Source: Pararhizobium gei
GTDB taxonomy: Bacteria; Pseudomonadota; Alphaproteobacteria; Rhizobiales; Rhizobiaceae
Length of the DNA: 64,000 nucleotides
Direction: 5' to 3'
Assembly: GCF_029223885.1 (NCBI RefSeq)
Contig: NZ_CP119410.1
Coordinates: 62,001 to 126,000 of the forward strand
Positions 8,503 to 17,134 of the stretch are shown piece by piece. The notes beneath the pieces were generated by a model. The model saw nothing but the letters and a program-made list of their open reading frames with translations. It did no database searches and was not told the origin of the DNA. A program made the position numbers and the translations under genes. Numbering within the stretch: the stretch's first letter is position 1; every line of letters begins with the position of its first letter.

Positions 8503-10272
8503 ATGAATACTGTCGCGAAGTTCGAAGCCGAGCATATGAATCGTCGGGTGGACCCATTCATAATGTCGGTTCTCAAGAGCCGTTTCGAAGCGATCGTGCG
8601 CGAGATGACACTCGTGGTGATGCGCGCCAGCCGCTCGGCCGTGATCAAAAATGCCCGCGATTTCAGCTGCGCCATCCTCACCTACGACCATCGCCTGGTT
8701 TCTGTCGAGGACGCGCTGCCGATCCATGTGATGTCCATGGACATGGCGACGCGCCCGATCACCCGGTTCTTTGACGACATCAAGCCGGGCGACATCTTCT
8801 TCAATAACTGCCCTTTCACGGGCGGCACCCATCACGCCGACCTTATAGTGGCAATGCCTGTCTTCTATGACGGCGAGCCGCTCTTCTGGATGATCGCTCT
8901 CTCGCATCACGCGGACACCGGAGCGCCTGTGCCCTCTACATATCTGCCTTTCGCCAAGAGCATATTCGAAGAGGGCATTCATTTTCCGTGTGTGCGTGTG
9001 GCAGAGAATTACGTCGAGAAGGCCGATATCCTTCGGATCGGCAGCACGAGAAATAGAGTGCCGGAACTTTGGCTGGGCGATGTCCGTGCGCAGATCGGCG
9101 CTTGCCGCACGGGCGAAAAGCGGATTGCGGAACTGGTTGGTAAGTATGGCAGGGACGTCGTGACGGACTTTGTTGAAGACTGGTTCGATTATGGTGCTCG
9201 GTGCGCGAAGGCGGCGATCGCAAAACTTCCGGCCGGGAGCTACACTTATGAAACCCGGCACGATCCAGTACCTGGAGTGGCGGAAGATGGAATTCCAGTC
9301 AGGATCACGGTGACGGTCGATCCCCAAGCCGGAGAAATCGTCGTGGACGCCCGCGACAATATCGACAACGTGCCTGGCGGCCTCAATCTCTCGGAGAACA
9401 CAGCAACAGGGTCCTGCCGTATCGGAGTTTTCAACAATCTTGATGAGTCTGTTCCTCACAATGAAGGAGCAAAGTCACAGATAAAGGTGCTCCTGAGGGA
9501 AGGGAGCGTGGTTGGCAAGCCTTCGCCGCAGGTAGGTACATCGGTCGCGACCACCAACGTCAATGACCGCCTTATGATGGCGGGAAACTGTGTATTCTCC
9601 GAGATGGGTGCGCCGTATGGCCAAGCGGAAGGCGGGTCCCATCTTCCGGCAGGCATCGGTGTCATCTCGGGTCGCGACCCCTTCAAAGGCGGTCGGTCTT
9701 ACGTGAACCAGATATTCGTCGGCTACGCAGGCGGTGGAGCGCGCAGCGAGTACGATGGCTGGCTTACCTATTGCGGCCCTGCCAACGCGGGTCTGATCCA
9801 GTTAGACTCGGTCGAGGTGGACGAGTCGATGTATCCAATCATTATCGAGAGCCGAGGTGTTGTTGCAGACAGCCAAGGATACGGCCAATTCGAAGGCGCT
9901 CCTGCAGTTGGTGGCGTCTTTTATCCACTGGAGCACGACATGACGATCGTATATGCTGCGGATGGAACGACGTTTCCCCCTAAGGGCGTGCTAGGTGGTC
10001 GAAATGGGGGAGCAAGCTCAAGTTGGAAGATTACTTCCACGGGTCATACCGCCGACCTACCTGCCTTCGCGGAAGTGGTGATCGAAAACGGGGCAAAGAT
10101 CGCCTTCAGAGCTTGCGGCGGGGGCGGCTACGGTAGTCCGCTTGATCGCGATCGGGTGAGGGTTTTAGAAACCGTAAACCGTGGATGGCTATCGCCTGAG
10201 AAAGCCAAAGAGGTATATGGAGTAGGGGTACGATTGACGTCGCAGCCCGGCCTGTTTGAGCTGATAACTTAG
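8503..10272 (+). CDS. hyuB: Hydantoinase/oxoprolinase subunit B (HyuB-like)
   Basis: This 589-residue protein is the usual partner of HyuA and belongs to the hydantoinase B/oxoprolinase family. Markers are SRSAVIKNARDFSCAIL near residue 45, NNCPFTGGTHHADL near 105, and the glycine-rich C-terminal FRACGGGGYGSPLDRD. The length fits the family. AGGAG precedes the ATG. It is the last gene of the transport/ring-opening operon; the following 380 bp hold no supported gene. The two subunits together perform the ATP-dependent hydrolysis. Confidence 0.88.
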   Translation: MNTVAKFEAEHMNRRVDPFIMSVLKSRFEAIVREMTLVVMRASRSAVIKNARDFSCAILTYDHRLVSVEDALPIHVMSMDMATRPITRFFDDIKPGDIFFNNCPFTGGTHHADLIVAMPVFYDGEPLFWMIALSHHADTGAPVPSTYLPFAKSIFEEGIHFPCVRVAENYVEKADILRIGSTRNRVPELWLGDVRAQIGACRTGEKRIAELVGKYGRDVVTDFVEDWFDYGARCAKAAIAKLPAGSYTYETRHDPVPGVAEDGIPVRITVTVDPQAGEIVVDARDNIDNVPGGLNLSENTATGSCRIGVFNNLDESVPHNEGAKSQIKVLLREGSVVGKPSPQVGTSVATTNVNDRLMMAGNCVFSEMGAPYGQAEGGSHLPAGIGVISGRDPFKGGRSYVNQIFVGYAGGGARSEYDGWLTYCGPANAGLIQLDSVEVDESMYPIIIESRGVVADSQGYGQFEGAPAVGGVFYPLEHDMTIVYAADGTTFPPKGVLGGRNGGASSSWKITSTGHTADLPAFAEVVIENGAKIAFRACGGGGYGSPLDRDRVRVLETVNRGWLSPEKAKEVYGVGVRLTSQPGLFELIT

Positions 10273-10651
10273 TGGCAATCTCGTTACTTTCACGGACCAT
10301 GGTATCAACCGTGAGACGACGACGGAACCGTAAAAATCGGCTGCGAACATGCCTGGTCAGCAGCCGGCTTCCATGACGGTTTCGGGAAGCCATTGGAAAC
10401 ACCCATGTTCCACCCAAGGAAGCGCCAGCAAGCACCATGCCGCCGCGCTGAGGCAACGTGATCCGCCTTCGATGTGCAAGGCGCGTCAGGCCAGATGGCG
10501 GGCATTTCGACAGGTGGCTTCTCCACATTTCAAATCATTCTTGGAGAAACAGGCAACCTTCGTAGAGGCTTAATCTACCGGTCGCATTCGGTCAGTCGCT
10601 AAGTTTCTCTCGTGTCCAAAGCGCAATCGGCGCAAGCGAGAGGAAAGCAAA
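10273..10651. other. Intergenic stretch without a recognised gene
   Basis: About 380 bp separate hyuB from the dehydrogenase. Short open frames exist on both strands, but none has a convincing ribosome site or a family motif. It must contain the end of the hydantoinase transcript and the promoter of the next gene; I see no strong hairpin with a T-run. Confidence 0.5.
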
Positions 10652-11485
10652 ATGTCGAAGGTTTGGTTTATCACTGGTGCAGCCCGCGGTATCGGCAAGG
10701 AAGTGGCACGTGCGGCGTTGGCTGCCGGAGATAAGGTTGTCATCACTGGCCGCAATGTCGAGCAGCTCACGAAGGCATACAAGGGCGATGACGATGTTTT
10801 GGCTCTTCAGCTCGATGTATCGAACGAAGAACAAGCCGCAACTGCAGTCGACGCTGCTGTGGCCTATTTCGGCCGCATCGACGTTCTTCTGAACAATGCC
10901 GGCTTCGGCCAACTCGGACTATTCGAAGAAATCGGCTCCGCTGCAATCGTCAACCAGTTCAACACCAACGTGTTCGGTCTCCTCAACGTGACCCGCGCGG
11001 TGCTCCCCGTCATGCGCAAACAGCGCGGCGGCCACATCCTCAATGTATCATCGATTGGCGGGTCCGTTGGCTTTGCGGGTTCTACAGTCTACTGCGCCAC
11101 GAAATATGCTGTCGAAGGGTTCTCTGAATCGCTCGCGCTTGAGGTTGCCGACTTCGGCATCAAGGTCTCGATCGTAGCGCCCGGCTTCGTCCGTACGGAC
11201 TTTCTCGACAGTTCATCGGTTCGTTACGGTGACAAGACGATCGATGACTACGCCGAAGTCTCCGCCAATATCCGCGCCACCTACGACAGCTACAGCCACA
11301 AACAAGCTGGCGACCCCAAGAAACTGGCGAGCGCGATCGTGACGCTTGCCAATCAGAACGAGCCTCCGGTGCGCCTGCTCACGGGATCGGACGCTATCGC
11401 CATGGCAAGGGAGAAAATCGGGAAGGTCGATCAGGAAATCGATCGTTGGCAGGATCTCTCCGCTTCCACGGACATCATTGAATAA
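10652..11485 (+). CDS. Short-chain dehydrogenase/reductase
   Basis: The 277-residue protein is a classical SDR with a Rossmann fold: cofactor motif TGAARGIG near residue 9, the Arg of ITGRN after the second strand (favouring NADP), NNAG near 89, the catalytic Ser in NVSSIGG and the YCATK active site (Tyr-x3-Lys). The C-terminal loop (SSVRYGDKTIDDYAEV) and tail resemble the SDRs often annotated as oxidoreductase or ketoreductase in rhizobia; the substrate is unknown. AGAGGAAAG precedes the ATG. An AraC-type regulator follows 55 bp downstream on the same strand, an arrangement in which the regulator commonly controls the dehydrogenase. Confidence 0.88.
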   Translation: MSKVWFITGAARGIGKEVARAALAAGDKVVITGRNVEQLTKAYKGDDDVLALQLDVSNEEQAATAVDAAVAYFGRIDVLLNNAGFGQLGLFEEIGSAAIVNQFNTNVFGLLNVTRAVLPVMRKQRGGHILNVSSIGGSVGFAGSTVYCATKYAVEGFSESLALEVADFGIKVSIVAPGFVRTDFLDSSSVRYGDKTIDDYAEVSANIRATYDSYSHKQAGDPKKLASAIVTLANQNEPPVRLLTGSDAIAMAREKIGKVDQEIDRWQDLSASTDIIE

Positions 11486-11540
11486 GGATGGTCACGAGGA
11501 GACCGGCGCTCCTGCCGGTCCCTCCTTAAAGTTTGAACTG

Positions 11541-12440
11541 ATGTATAAAAGTCAGAAGATAGCAGCACTGATCGGACAAAATACCGGGATGGACGGCGTC
11601 TTCTCGACCATCCTGCCCGGCGTTTTCCTGCTGCGCGCCTCACGTCCGACGGCCCCGATACACACCATCTATGAGCCGAGCCTTTGTTTCGTCGCTCAGG
11701 GCCGTAAGCAGGTGTCCGCTGGTTCCCTGAATTATACCTACGAACCGGGGGCGGCGCTTGCAGTTTCCGTCGCGTTGCCTGTGCGTGGGCAAGTGTTGGA
11801 GGCTTCCCCTTTAGAGCCCTTTCTGTGTTTGCGCATTGAGTTGAGGCAGGAAACTTTCGCTGGACTTCGCGGCATTAGCACAAGCCAGTCTGACGCTAAC
11901 TGTCTTCACCCAGGAATGGGTATCGTTCCGTCCTCCATCTCTCTGGAAGACGCACTTGTCCGGACATTGCAGCTTCTCGCAGAACCGCGAGAAGCTAGGG
12001 TGCTTTGGCCCCTGTTGGAAAAAGAAATCAGCTATCATCTGCTGTCGGAATGCTCGAGCCCTGTCCTCAGGCAACTATCACTGCCAGCGCGCCGATTTCA
12101 GCACATTACGCGGGCTGCCGGCTACCTGCGCCGACATTTCCGCAAAAGCGATGCGCCAAAAGACCTCTCCATTTGGGCTGGCGCTCGGACCATGACCCTC
12201 GATCGTGATTTCAGACTTGTGACAGGAATGAACGTTGCTGGCTACGTGCGCACCCTGCGTCTGCAGGAGTCCCGGCGACTGCTGATGTTGGGTATTCAGG
12301 ATCCATGCGAGCTCGCAAGGAGCACGGGTTACTTCGACGCATCTACCTTTCTACAGGACTACAGCACAACGTTCCATTCGACGCCCGTTATGGATGCCGA
12401 GCATTGGCGTCACACTTCCAGACCCGCTGGAGAAGAGTGA
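11541..12440 (+). CDS. AraC-family regulator with an eroded DNA-binding domain
   Basis: The N-terminal half (about residues 20-150) is a good AraC_N cupin-like domain: IYEPSLCFVAQGRKQ and ASPLEPFLCLRIEL match the same places in the second AraC gene at 14192-15091. The C-terminal half is weaker. Where the second protein has a regular double helix-turn-helix, this one reads AGARTMTLDRDFRLVTGMNV and ARSTGYFDASTFLQDYSTTF, with several family positions changed. DNA binding may be altered or lost. No good ribosome site precedes the ATG, and longer in-frame starts exist upstream. It overlaps the convergent LysR relic by 31 bp. Confidence 0.75.
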   Translation: MYKSQKIAALIGQNTGMDGVFSTILPGVFLLRASRPTAPIHTIYEPSLCFVAQGRKQVSAGSLNYTYEPGAALAVSVALPVRGQVLEASPLEPFLCLRIELRQETFAGLRGISTSQSDANCLHPGMGIVPSSISLEDALVRTLQLLAEPREARVLWPLLEKEISYHLLSECSSPVLRQLSLPARRFQHITRAAGYLRRHFRKSDAPKDLSIWAGARTMTLDRDFRLVTGMNVAGYVRTLRLQESRRLLMLGIQDPCELARSTGYFDASTFLQDYSTTFHSTPVMDAEHWRHTSRPAGEE

Positions 12441-13213
12441 TCAGACTTGCTCTCCTTCACGTAGTCGATCCACGCTCTGAAAGCAGGCGAGACCTGCCGG
12501 CGGCTTGGGTAGAACAGGCTAAAACCGGGCAGGGACCGTACCCAATCCGGCAGCACTTTTACCAAGGTGCCCGCCGCAAGGTCACCCGTCACCTGAGACT
12601 CGAACAAAAAGGCGAGCCCGAGGCCGTCCAAGGCCGCCGCGCGGATTGCTTCGCCGCTGTCCAGCACAAGCGGCCCGTCTCCTCGAAACTCAAATCGCGC
12701 ATTGTCTTTTTCAAGGGGCCATCGGAAGATTCTGCCAGAGGTCGCAAACCGGTAGTTGATGCATCGGTGGGATTGCAGGTCAGCTGGCGTTGACGGCAGG
12801 CTCTCGAAGCTCGCCAGATATCCCGGGCTCCCAACAATAGCGGCTGGCGACGTTGAAGACAAACCAACCGCTACCATGTCTTTTTCGACCAGCGAACCAA
12901 AGCGAATACCGCCGTCAAAACTTGCCGAGATGACATCAGTCAGGCCATCGTTGACGGAAACCTCCATGCTGACGTGCGGATACCTGGCGACAAACCCGGA
13001 TAGCCTCGGGCGTATGAGCATATCATAGGCGACCTGCACGGTCGTCAGCCGGATTGTCCCGGCTACGTGAGAACGCATATCCTGCAGACCCTGGAGTTCG
13101 GCCTCGATTCCGCGCAATGCCGGTTGCAGGGTCGCAAGAAGCCGTGTGCCGGCCTCCGTGGGCGACACATTCCCCGGACCTGTTGCGCTGGATGTACTCC
13201 CGCTCCAACACAA
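12410..13213 (-). pseudogene. LysR-family regulator missing its helix-turn-helix and frameshifted
   Basis: The effector-binding part is complete (GTIRLTTVQVAYDMLI through YPSRRQVSPAFRAWIDYVK), but the DNA-binding domain is absent. Homology is clear from NVSPTEAGTRLL onward; just upstream, the remains LERE and QRNRSG lie in another frame, and removing one G from the GGGG run near 13173-13176 would join them. Further upstream the gene stops at about 13213, where the end of an alpha/beta hydrolase gene on the other strand begins. The LysR 5' end, the intergenic region and most of the hydrolase gene therefore appear deleted. No functional regulator can be made. Confidence 0.8.
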
Positions 13214-13308
13214 AGGCGGTTGAGATAAAGGCTAGCCATATGGTCCAAATGTCTCAGACCAAGCGGGTAGCGGACATGATCATGGAGGCGGTGAGAGCAG
13301 TAGAATAA
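13206..13308 (+). pseudogene. Alpha/beta hydrolase, last ~33 codons only
   Basis: The frame reads KAVEIKASHMVQMSQTKRVA followed by DMIMEAVRAVE and a stop. This resembles the final strand and helix of alpha/beta hydrolases, where the His of the catalytic triad sits in an xxSHxVxxSxP context. Nothing of the nucleophile elbow remains upstream, since the DNA turns into the truncated LysR gene. It is the other half of the deletion scar. Confidence 0.65.
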
Positions 13309-13314
13309 CAGGAA

Positions 13315-13345
13315 AGAGCAGGCGGGCCGGAAAGCCGCCTGTTCT
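13315..13345. terminator. Hairpin between convergent gene ends
   Basis: AGAGCAGGCGG (13315-13325) pairs with CCGCCTGTTCT (13335-13345) with one G-T pair. It lies between the hydrolase relic (+) and the Atu4866-type gene (-) and could end transcripts from both sides. Confidence 0.6.
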
Positions 13346-13349
13346 ACCT

Positions 13350-13724
13350 TTAATGTTCGCGCCTCAACACCATGCCCGCATGGTAGAGGACATCATCGAT
13401 GAAATCACCGTCTGCCGTGAAACCCGTATCGTCGACATAATCGATGTGGTCTCCGGTAATGCGGTAGCTACCCTGGTAAGCGCTTTTCCTCTTTCCACGC
13501 GCTTCATCATATCTACCATTAGGTAGAAGCTCATGACGGATGTAACCGTCTTCCGTGACCCACATGCCGACGTAAGGATGTTCGTTCTTGATCACGGTGT
13601 TCTCCATGTGTTGATTTTCCGTCGTTGCAACCTCATTCGAAAATGCATGGTGGCTTGCGAGGATCAGGATCGAACCAAGGAGGATCGACGCAGCTATCAC
13701 TGCGCGTCGTTCATCTCGGCGCAT
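13350..13724 (-). CDS. Atu4866-family protein with N-terminal membrane anchor or signal
   Basis: This 124-residue protein starts with a charged stretch and a hydrophobic segment (IAASILLGSILILASHHAF), so it is exported or anchored. The C-terminal domain from about residue 48 has HPYVGMWVTEDGYIRHELL, then LPNGRYDEARG, SAYQGSYRI and DDTGFTADGDF. That matches the small beta-barrel Atu4866 family (named for an Agrobacterium protein), whose function is unknown. Its start overlaps the end of the upstream monooxygenase gene by 14 bp, so the two are one operon. Confidence 0.82.
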   Translation of the reverse strand: MRRDERRAVIAASILLGSILILASHHAFSNEVATTENQHMENTVIKNEHPYVGMWVTEDGYIRHELLPNGRYDEARGKRKSAYQGSYRITGDHIDYVDDTGFTADGDFIDDVLYHAGMVLRREH

Positions 13725-14025
13725 AAGCTTGCTCCGTAGTCATTGCCAGATAATGGAGATCAAGCACGCCGTGGATCATGGTGGGGACGGCATCCACGAA
13801 CTGTCTCATGTGAGGCGTTTCGAAATGTGCGTCCAGATCCTGCTTGCTGCGCCAGTTCTCGTAGACGCACCAGACGTCAGGCTCGTCGAGCGAACGATGG
13901 ACATCATAATTGATGCAGCCTGGCTCGCTACGGCTTGGCTCGGCCAGCCGATTGAGCCAATCGCCGAGCACATCGGCGCTTCCCTGCTTTGCTCGCATGA
14001 AAGCTATGTTTGTAAGTTTCGTCAT
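13711..14025 (-). CDS. Antibiotic-biosynthesis-monooxygenase (ABM) domain protein, putative quinol monooxygenase
   Basis: The 104-residue protein MTKLTNIAF... has the ferredoxin-like ABM fold: SEPGCINYDVHRS, then WCVYENWRSKQDLDAHFETPH, close to YgiN-type quinol monooxygenases. Longer starts exist, but ATG 14025 has GAGGAGAG at the right distance. It heads a two-gene operon with the Atu4866-type protein and lies 166 bp downstream of an AraC regulator on the same strand. A role in handling quinones or reactive electrophiles is inferred from the family. Confidence 0.85.
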   Translation of the reverse strand: MTKLTNIAFMRAKQGSADVLGDWLNRLAEPSRSEPGCINYDVHRSLDEPDVWCVYENWRSKQDLDAHFETPHMRQFVDAVPTMIHGVLDLHYLAMTTEQAYAPR

Positions 14026-14191
14026 GGTTCTCTCCTCATCGTTTTTGAAAGGCAGCCAAATGGCTGTCCATGAGACAAACATGCACGACCTCGGCACGAA
14101 GGCGGTAGAACGCTTCTCTGCGCGGCTTGCCCGATTCTATAGGTTCCATAAATGGAGAAGCCGCCCGAAGACGGCTCAGAAGTTCGAGAAC

Positions 14192-15091
14192 CTATTGCCA
14201 ACTCGTGGCGGGCATCGCCTTCATTTTTTCCACATCCTTCTTCGGCGAAAGGCCAAACATCCGGGCGTATTCGCGCGAAAACTGGGAGGGGCTTTCATAT
14301 CCAACCGAGAAACCAGCGGATGCGGCATCCAGCGCCTGAGCGATCATCAGTCGCCGTGCCTCCTGCAGTCGCACCTGCTTCTGATATTGAAGGGGGCTCA
14401 TCGCCGTGACCGTTTTGAAATGCTGATGGAACGACGAAACGCTCATATGGACCTGAGCGGCAACTTCCTCAATCTTCAAGGCCCGATCGTACTGGGTCTT
14501 GATGATCGCGATGGCCTTGTTGATCTGACTAAGCTTGCTCTCGGCCATTGCGATCTGACGGAGACGGTCGCCCTGCTCGCCAAGGAGCAGCCTGTAAAGG
14601 ATCTCGCGCTCTGCAAGCGGCGCCAGAACGGCCCGGTCGCTTTCACGTCCGCTTTCCAGCAGCTCTGCAAGCCTGACGACCGCGTCAAGAAGTTGCGCTG
14701 GCACGTCACTGACCGCGATCCCTCGCTGGGGCTCCTCGTTTCGAAGCCCACCGGGCACGGCCGCGGTGATGACGTCTGCAATGGCGGCGGGTTGAAGATC
14801 GAGTCGCAAGCAGAGGTACGGGATTTCAGGCGAAGCCTCAAGAATTTGACCGGCGATAGGAAGATCGACACTGACGATGAGAAATTTCATTGGCTCATAT
14901 AGATAAGCCTGATCGGCCAGCGTGGTTTGCTTGCGGCCTTGCGCGACGAAACAAACCGCCGGCTTGTGCAAGATTGGAACCGCCTCTGTCGGCGTGACTG
15001 AACGTAAGATATGGACCCGCGGGACATCTGTCTCAGTGACACCGTCGTTTCGGCAGTTGTCGGCCAGAATGCGCGCGAGACGTTCGATCAT
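14192..15091 (-). CDS. AraC-family transcriptional regulator
   Basis: This 299-residue protein has an AraC_N domain (PAVCFVAQGRKQTTL near residue 45; EIPYLCLRLDL near 90) and an intact C-terminal double helix-turn-helix: LKIEEVAAQVHMSVSSFHQHF, then SPLQYQKQVRLQEARRLM and AGFSVGYESPSQFSREYARM. It is a paralogue of the degenerate regulator at 11541-12440. Regulators of this type often sit beside small dehydrogenase or monooxygenase genes; here the likely target is the downstream monooxygenase/Atu4866 operon in the 166-bp gap. Confidence 0.9.
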   Translation of the reverse strand: MIERLARILADNCRNDGVTETDVPRVHILRSVTPTEAVPILHKPAVCFVAQGRKQTTLADQAYLYEPMKFLIVSVDLPIAGQILEASPEIPYLCLRLDLQPAAIADVITAAVPGGLRNEEPQRGIAVSDVPAQLLDAVVRLAELLESGRESDRAVLAPLAEREILYRLLLGEQGDRLRQIAMAESKLSQINKAIAIIKTQYDRALKIEEVAAQVHMSVSSFHQHFKTVTAMSPLQYQKQVRLQEARRLMIAQALDAASAGFSVGYESPSQFSREYARMFGLSPKKDVEKMKAMPATSWQ

Positions 15092-15128
15092 CTATGTTCC
15101 TAAAATCGTTTGATAATGTCACACAAAA

Positions 15129-15151
15129 ATAGCCGCGAAATTCGCGGCTAT
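15129..15151 (-). terminator. Rho-independent terminator of the DUF1127 gene
   Basis: ATAGCCGCG and CGCGGCTAT pair across a 5-base loop. On the minus strand the hairpin is followed directly by TTTTTGTG. It lies 10 bp after the stop of the DUF1127 gene. Confidence 0.85.
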
Positions 15152-15160
15152 CAATCTATT

Positions 15161-15385
15161 TCATCCTAACTTGATTTCCCAGGATGAGCGCCGATTACCG
15201 GCTGTTCTGCGAGTTGGGGAACTCTTAGCCCGACGCGGCACTTCCGTTCCCAATCGCGGATCCCCGACGAGCAGGCCCAGGCGCGAAACGCCGAGATCTG
15301 CCAGATGCTCGTCGGGGAGGCGGTCAAGCTCCTTCTTCAACCTTTTTATGCGGTAGGACCGGACTATATTGGCAAAGAATTCCAT
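15161..15385 (-). CDS. DUF1127 protein with extended C-terminal tail
   Basis: The 74-residue product starts MEFFANIVRSYRIKRLKKEL and continues RLPDEHLADLGVSR, the arginine-rich DUF1127 motif common in Rhizobiales. Small DUF1127 proteins have been linked to RNA turnover and to phosphate and carbon adaptation in Agrobacterium. GAGGAGAAAG precedes ATG 15385, which is why the longer open frame to 15472 is not used. After the domain (about residue 45) there is an unusual basic tail of nearly 30 residues (SSPTRRTAGNRRSSWEIK) that may be a read-through extension. A good terminator follows. Confidence 0.8.
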   Translation of the reverse strand: MEFFANIVRSYRIKRLKKELDRLPDEHLADLGVSRLGLLVGDPRLGTEVPRRAKSSPTRRTAGNRRSSWEIKLG

Positions 15386-15514
15386 CTCTTTCTCCTCTCG
15401 TGTCGTTTGATGGTTGAGTAATCCCACAAGCTTTGAGAGAGGCGGTATCACGATGCCATAAGGGAATTGCACGATCCTACGAACCTGAACGGCTGTCCCG
15501 TCTCAGCAGCGGTT

Positions 15515-16111
15515 TCAGTCCCTCAGTAGGTTGAGCGCGACCAGTGCCTGCCCGAAATGTTGAAGTGAACCGGAGGCTTTGAAACTGCCAAGGTCGGACG
15601 GCGCAAAGCCCAAACGAGCGATCAGATCTGCTACCTTCTTACTGGCCTCTGGAAAGTTTCCCGACAGAAAGAGAACGCGCTTTCCGCTCGCTTTCACCGG
15701 ATCGGCAGCCAGTACAGCGGCCGGGAGGGTGTTGAACGCTTTCACGAGCTGAGCGCCAGGGAAGAGATCGGAGACGATTTCCGAAGACAGCCGGCCACCA
15801 AGTTCACGTGGTTTGAAAGCAGGAAAGTCGATAGCGTTCGTCGCGTCCACGATGGTGTGGCCATCCCAGACCGCTTTTTTGCCAGCGACTTCCGGTACCG
15901 CATCATAAGGCACGGCCAGAATAAGAACGTCGGATTGAAGAGCCTGATCGAGTTCGACGGCCTTCACCGTGCTGCCGAACTTGTCGGTGACAGGCTGAAG
16001 CGAGCCCGGACCGCGTGTGTTGGCGATAACGGCGTCAACGCCTGCAGCATGGAAGCGTTCAGCAAGTGCAGAGCCGATCGCACCAGAACCGATGATTGCA
16101 TAGGTAGTCAT
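15515..16111 (-). CDS. NADPH-dependent F420 reductase-like oxidoreductase
   Basis: The 198-residue protein has a Rossmann N-terminus YAIIGSGAIGSALAERF and the family blocks ANTRGPGSL (binding the cofactor phosphate), LILAVPYDAV, IVDATNAID and LVKAFNTLPAAVL. This is the F420:NADP reductase-like family (NAD_binding_10/F420_oxidored), which in proteobacteria acts on unknown quinone or flavin substrates. It is the second gene after pirin, 27 bp downstream on the same strand. Confidence 0.85.
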   Translation of the reverse strand: MTTYAIIGSGAIGSALAERFHAAGVDAVIANTRGPGSLQPVTDKFGSTVKAVELDQALQSDVLILAVPYDAVPEVAGKKAVWDGHTIVDATNAIDFPAFKPRELGGRLSSEIVSDLFPGAQLVKAFNTLPAAVLAADPVKASGKRVLFLSGNFPEASKKVADLIARLGFAPSDLGSFKASGSLQHFGQALVALNLLRD

Positions 16112-16138
16112 TGTATTTCTCCTTGATTAGATGGGGTT

Positions 16139-17035
16139 TCAGTTGAAGTTGTCGGGGAGGGGAATGAACTCGTCGTCGCCCGGCACGCCGGGGAATTGTC
16201 GTTCGCGCCACTGGTCGGCAGCATGGCGAATGCGCTCCTGATCCGTGGCCACGAAATTCCAGCGGATGAACCGCTTTTCAGGAAGCGGCTCGCCTCCGAA
16301 GGCAAGAAACCGGGCTGGCTGGTTCGCCTTTACAACGATCTCCGCGCCCGGCTTGAACACGATAAGACGATCCGGCCCGTAGGTACCGTCCTGCCCGATG
16401 ATCTCGATCGCACCGCTGACGACGAAGATCGCTCGCTCGATATGCTCCCCGTCAATCCTGTAGCGTGCTCCAGCCTGAAGCTGGATCTCTGCGGAGAAGA
16501 GGTCAGAGAAGGTGCTGGCAGGTGAGCGCCGTCCGTGCAGGGTGCCGGCGAGAAGCTTCATATCGATGCCCTCACCATTGATCGTTGGCAGTTCATGGGC
16601 GCCGAGGTGCTGAAAAAGCGGTGCAGTCTCTTCCGATTGCTTGGGAAGAGCGATCCAGCTCTGCAGGCCCGTGAGCTTGCCCCCATCCTTGCGGATATGT
16701 TCCGGGGTCCGCTCGGAGTGAACAATGCCGGAACCGGCGACCATCAGATTGACTTCCCCGGGGCTGATCGACTGTACGTAGCTCTCGCTGTCACGATGCA
16801 GCAACTCACCTTCGAGAAGGTAGGTGAGTGTTGAGAGACCGATATGCGGGTGGGGGCGGGTATCAATCCCCTCGCCAGCACCGAACCGCACTGGCCCGAA
16901 ACTGTCGAGGAATATGAAGGGCCCGACCATCTGGCGCATGGCCGCAGGCAGCGCCCGGCGAACGGAGAAGCCTCCGAGGTCACGGGTCGAGGGCAGGATA
17001 ACCTGCTCGATGTCAGCGTTAGACAAATAGGACAT
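16139..17035 (-). CDS. Pirin-family protein
   Basis: This 298-residue double-cupin protein carries the pirin metal site: RPHPHIGLSTLTYLLEGEL (two His), then GSGIVHSERTPE (His and Glu). The C-terminal pirin_C domain follows (SDLFSAEIQLQAGARYRI onward). Bacterial pirins include quercetinase-like dioxygenases and redox sensors. It heads an operon with the reductase and is divergent from a LysR gene 99 bp away, a common pairing in which LysR controls pirin. Confidence 0.92.
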   Translation of the reverse strand: MSYLSNADIEQVILPSTRDLGGFSVRRALPAAMRQMVGPFIFLDSFGPVRFGAGEGIDTRPHPHIGLSTLTYLLEGELLHRDSESYVQSISPGEVNLMVAGSGIVHSERTPEHIRKDGGKLTGLQSWIALPKQSEETAPLFQHLGAHELPTINGEGIDMKLLAGTLHGRRSPASTFSDLFSAEIQLQAGARYRIDGEHIERAIFVVSGAIEIIGQDGTYGPDRLIVFKPGAEIVVKANQPARFLAFGGEPLPEKRFIRWNFVATDQERIRHAADQWRERQFPGVPGDDEFIPLPDNFN

Positions 17036-17134
17036 TGTCAGCTCCAGCGGTTGAATTCGATGGATTGAAGGTAGGCCCCCTAGACGTTTCGGAAAACTCA
17101 GATAATTTCGGCGAAAATGATCGAGGAATTAGAA

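Noticed and set aside
8059..9459. 466-codon open frame on the minus strand
   Set aside because: It lies opposite hyuA and hyuB, whose products are full-length and motif-rich; this is a high-GC shadow frame without family motifs.
13910..14902. 330-codon open frame on the plus strand
   Set aside because: It is antisense to an intact AraC gene and the monooxygenase start, and has no recognisable domain.
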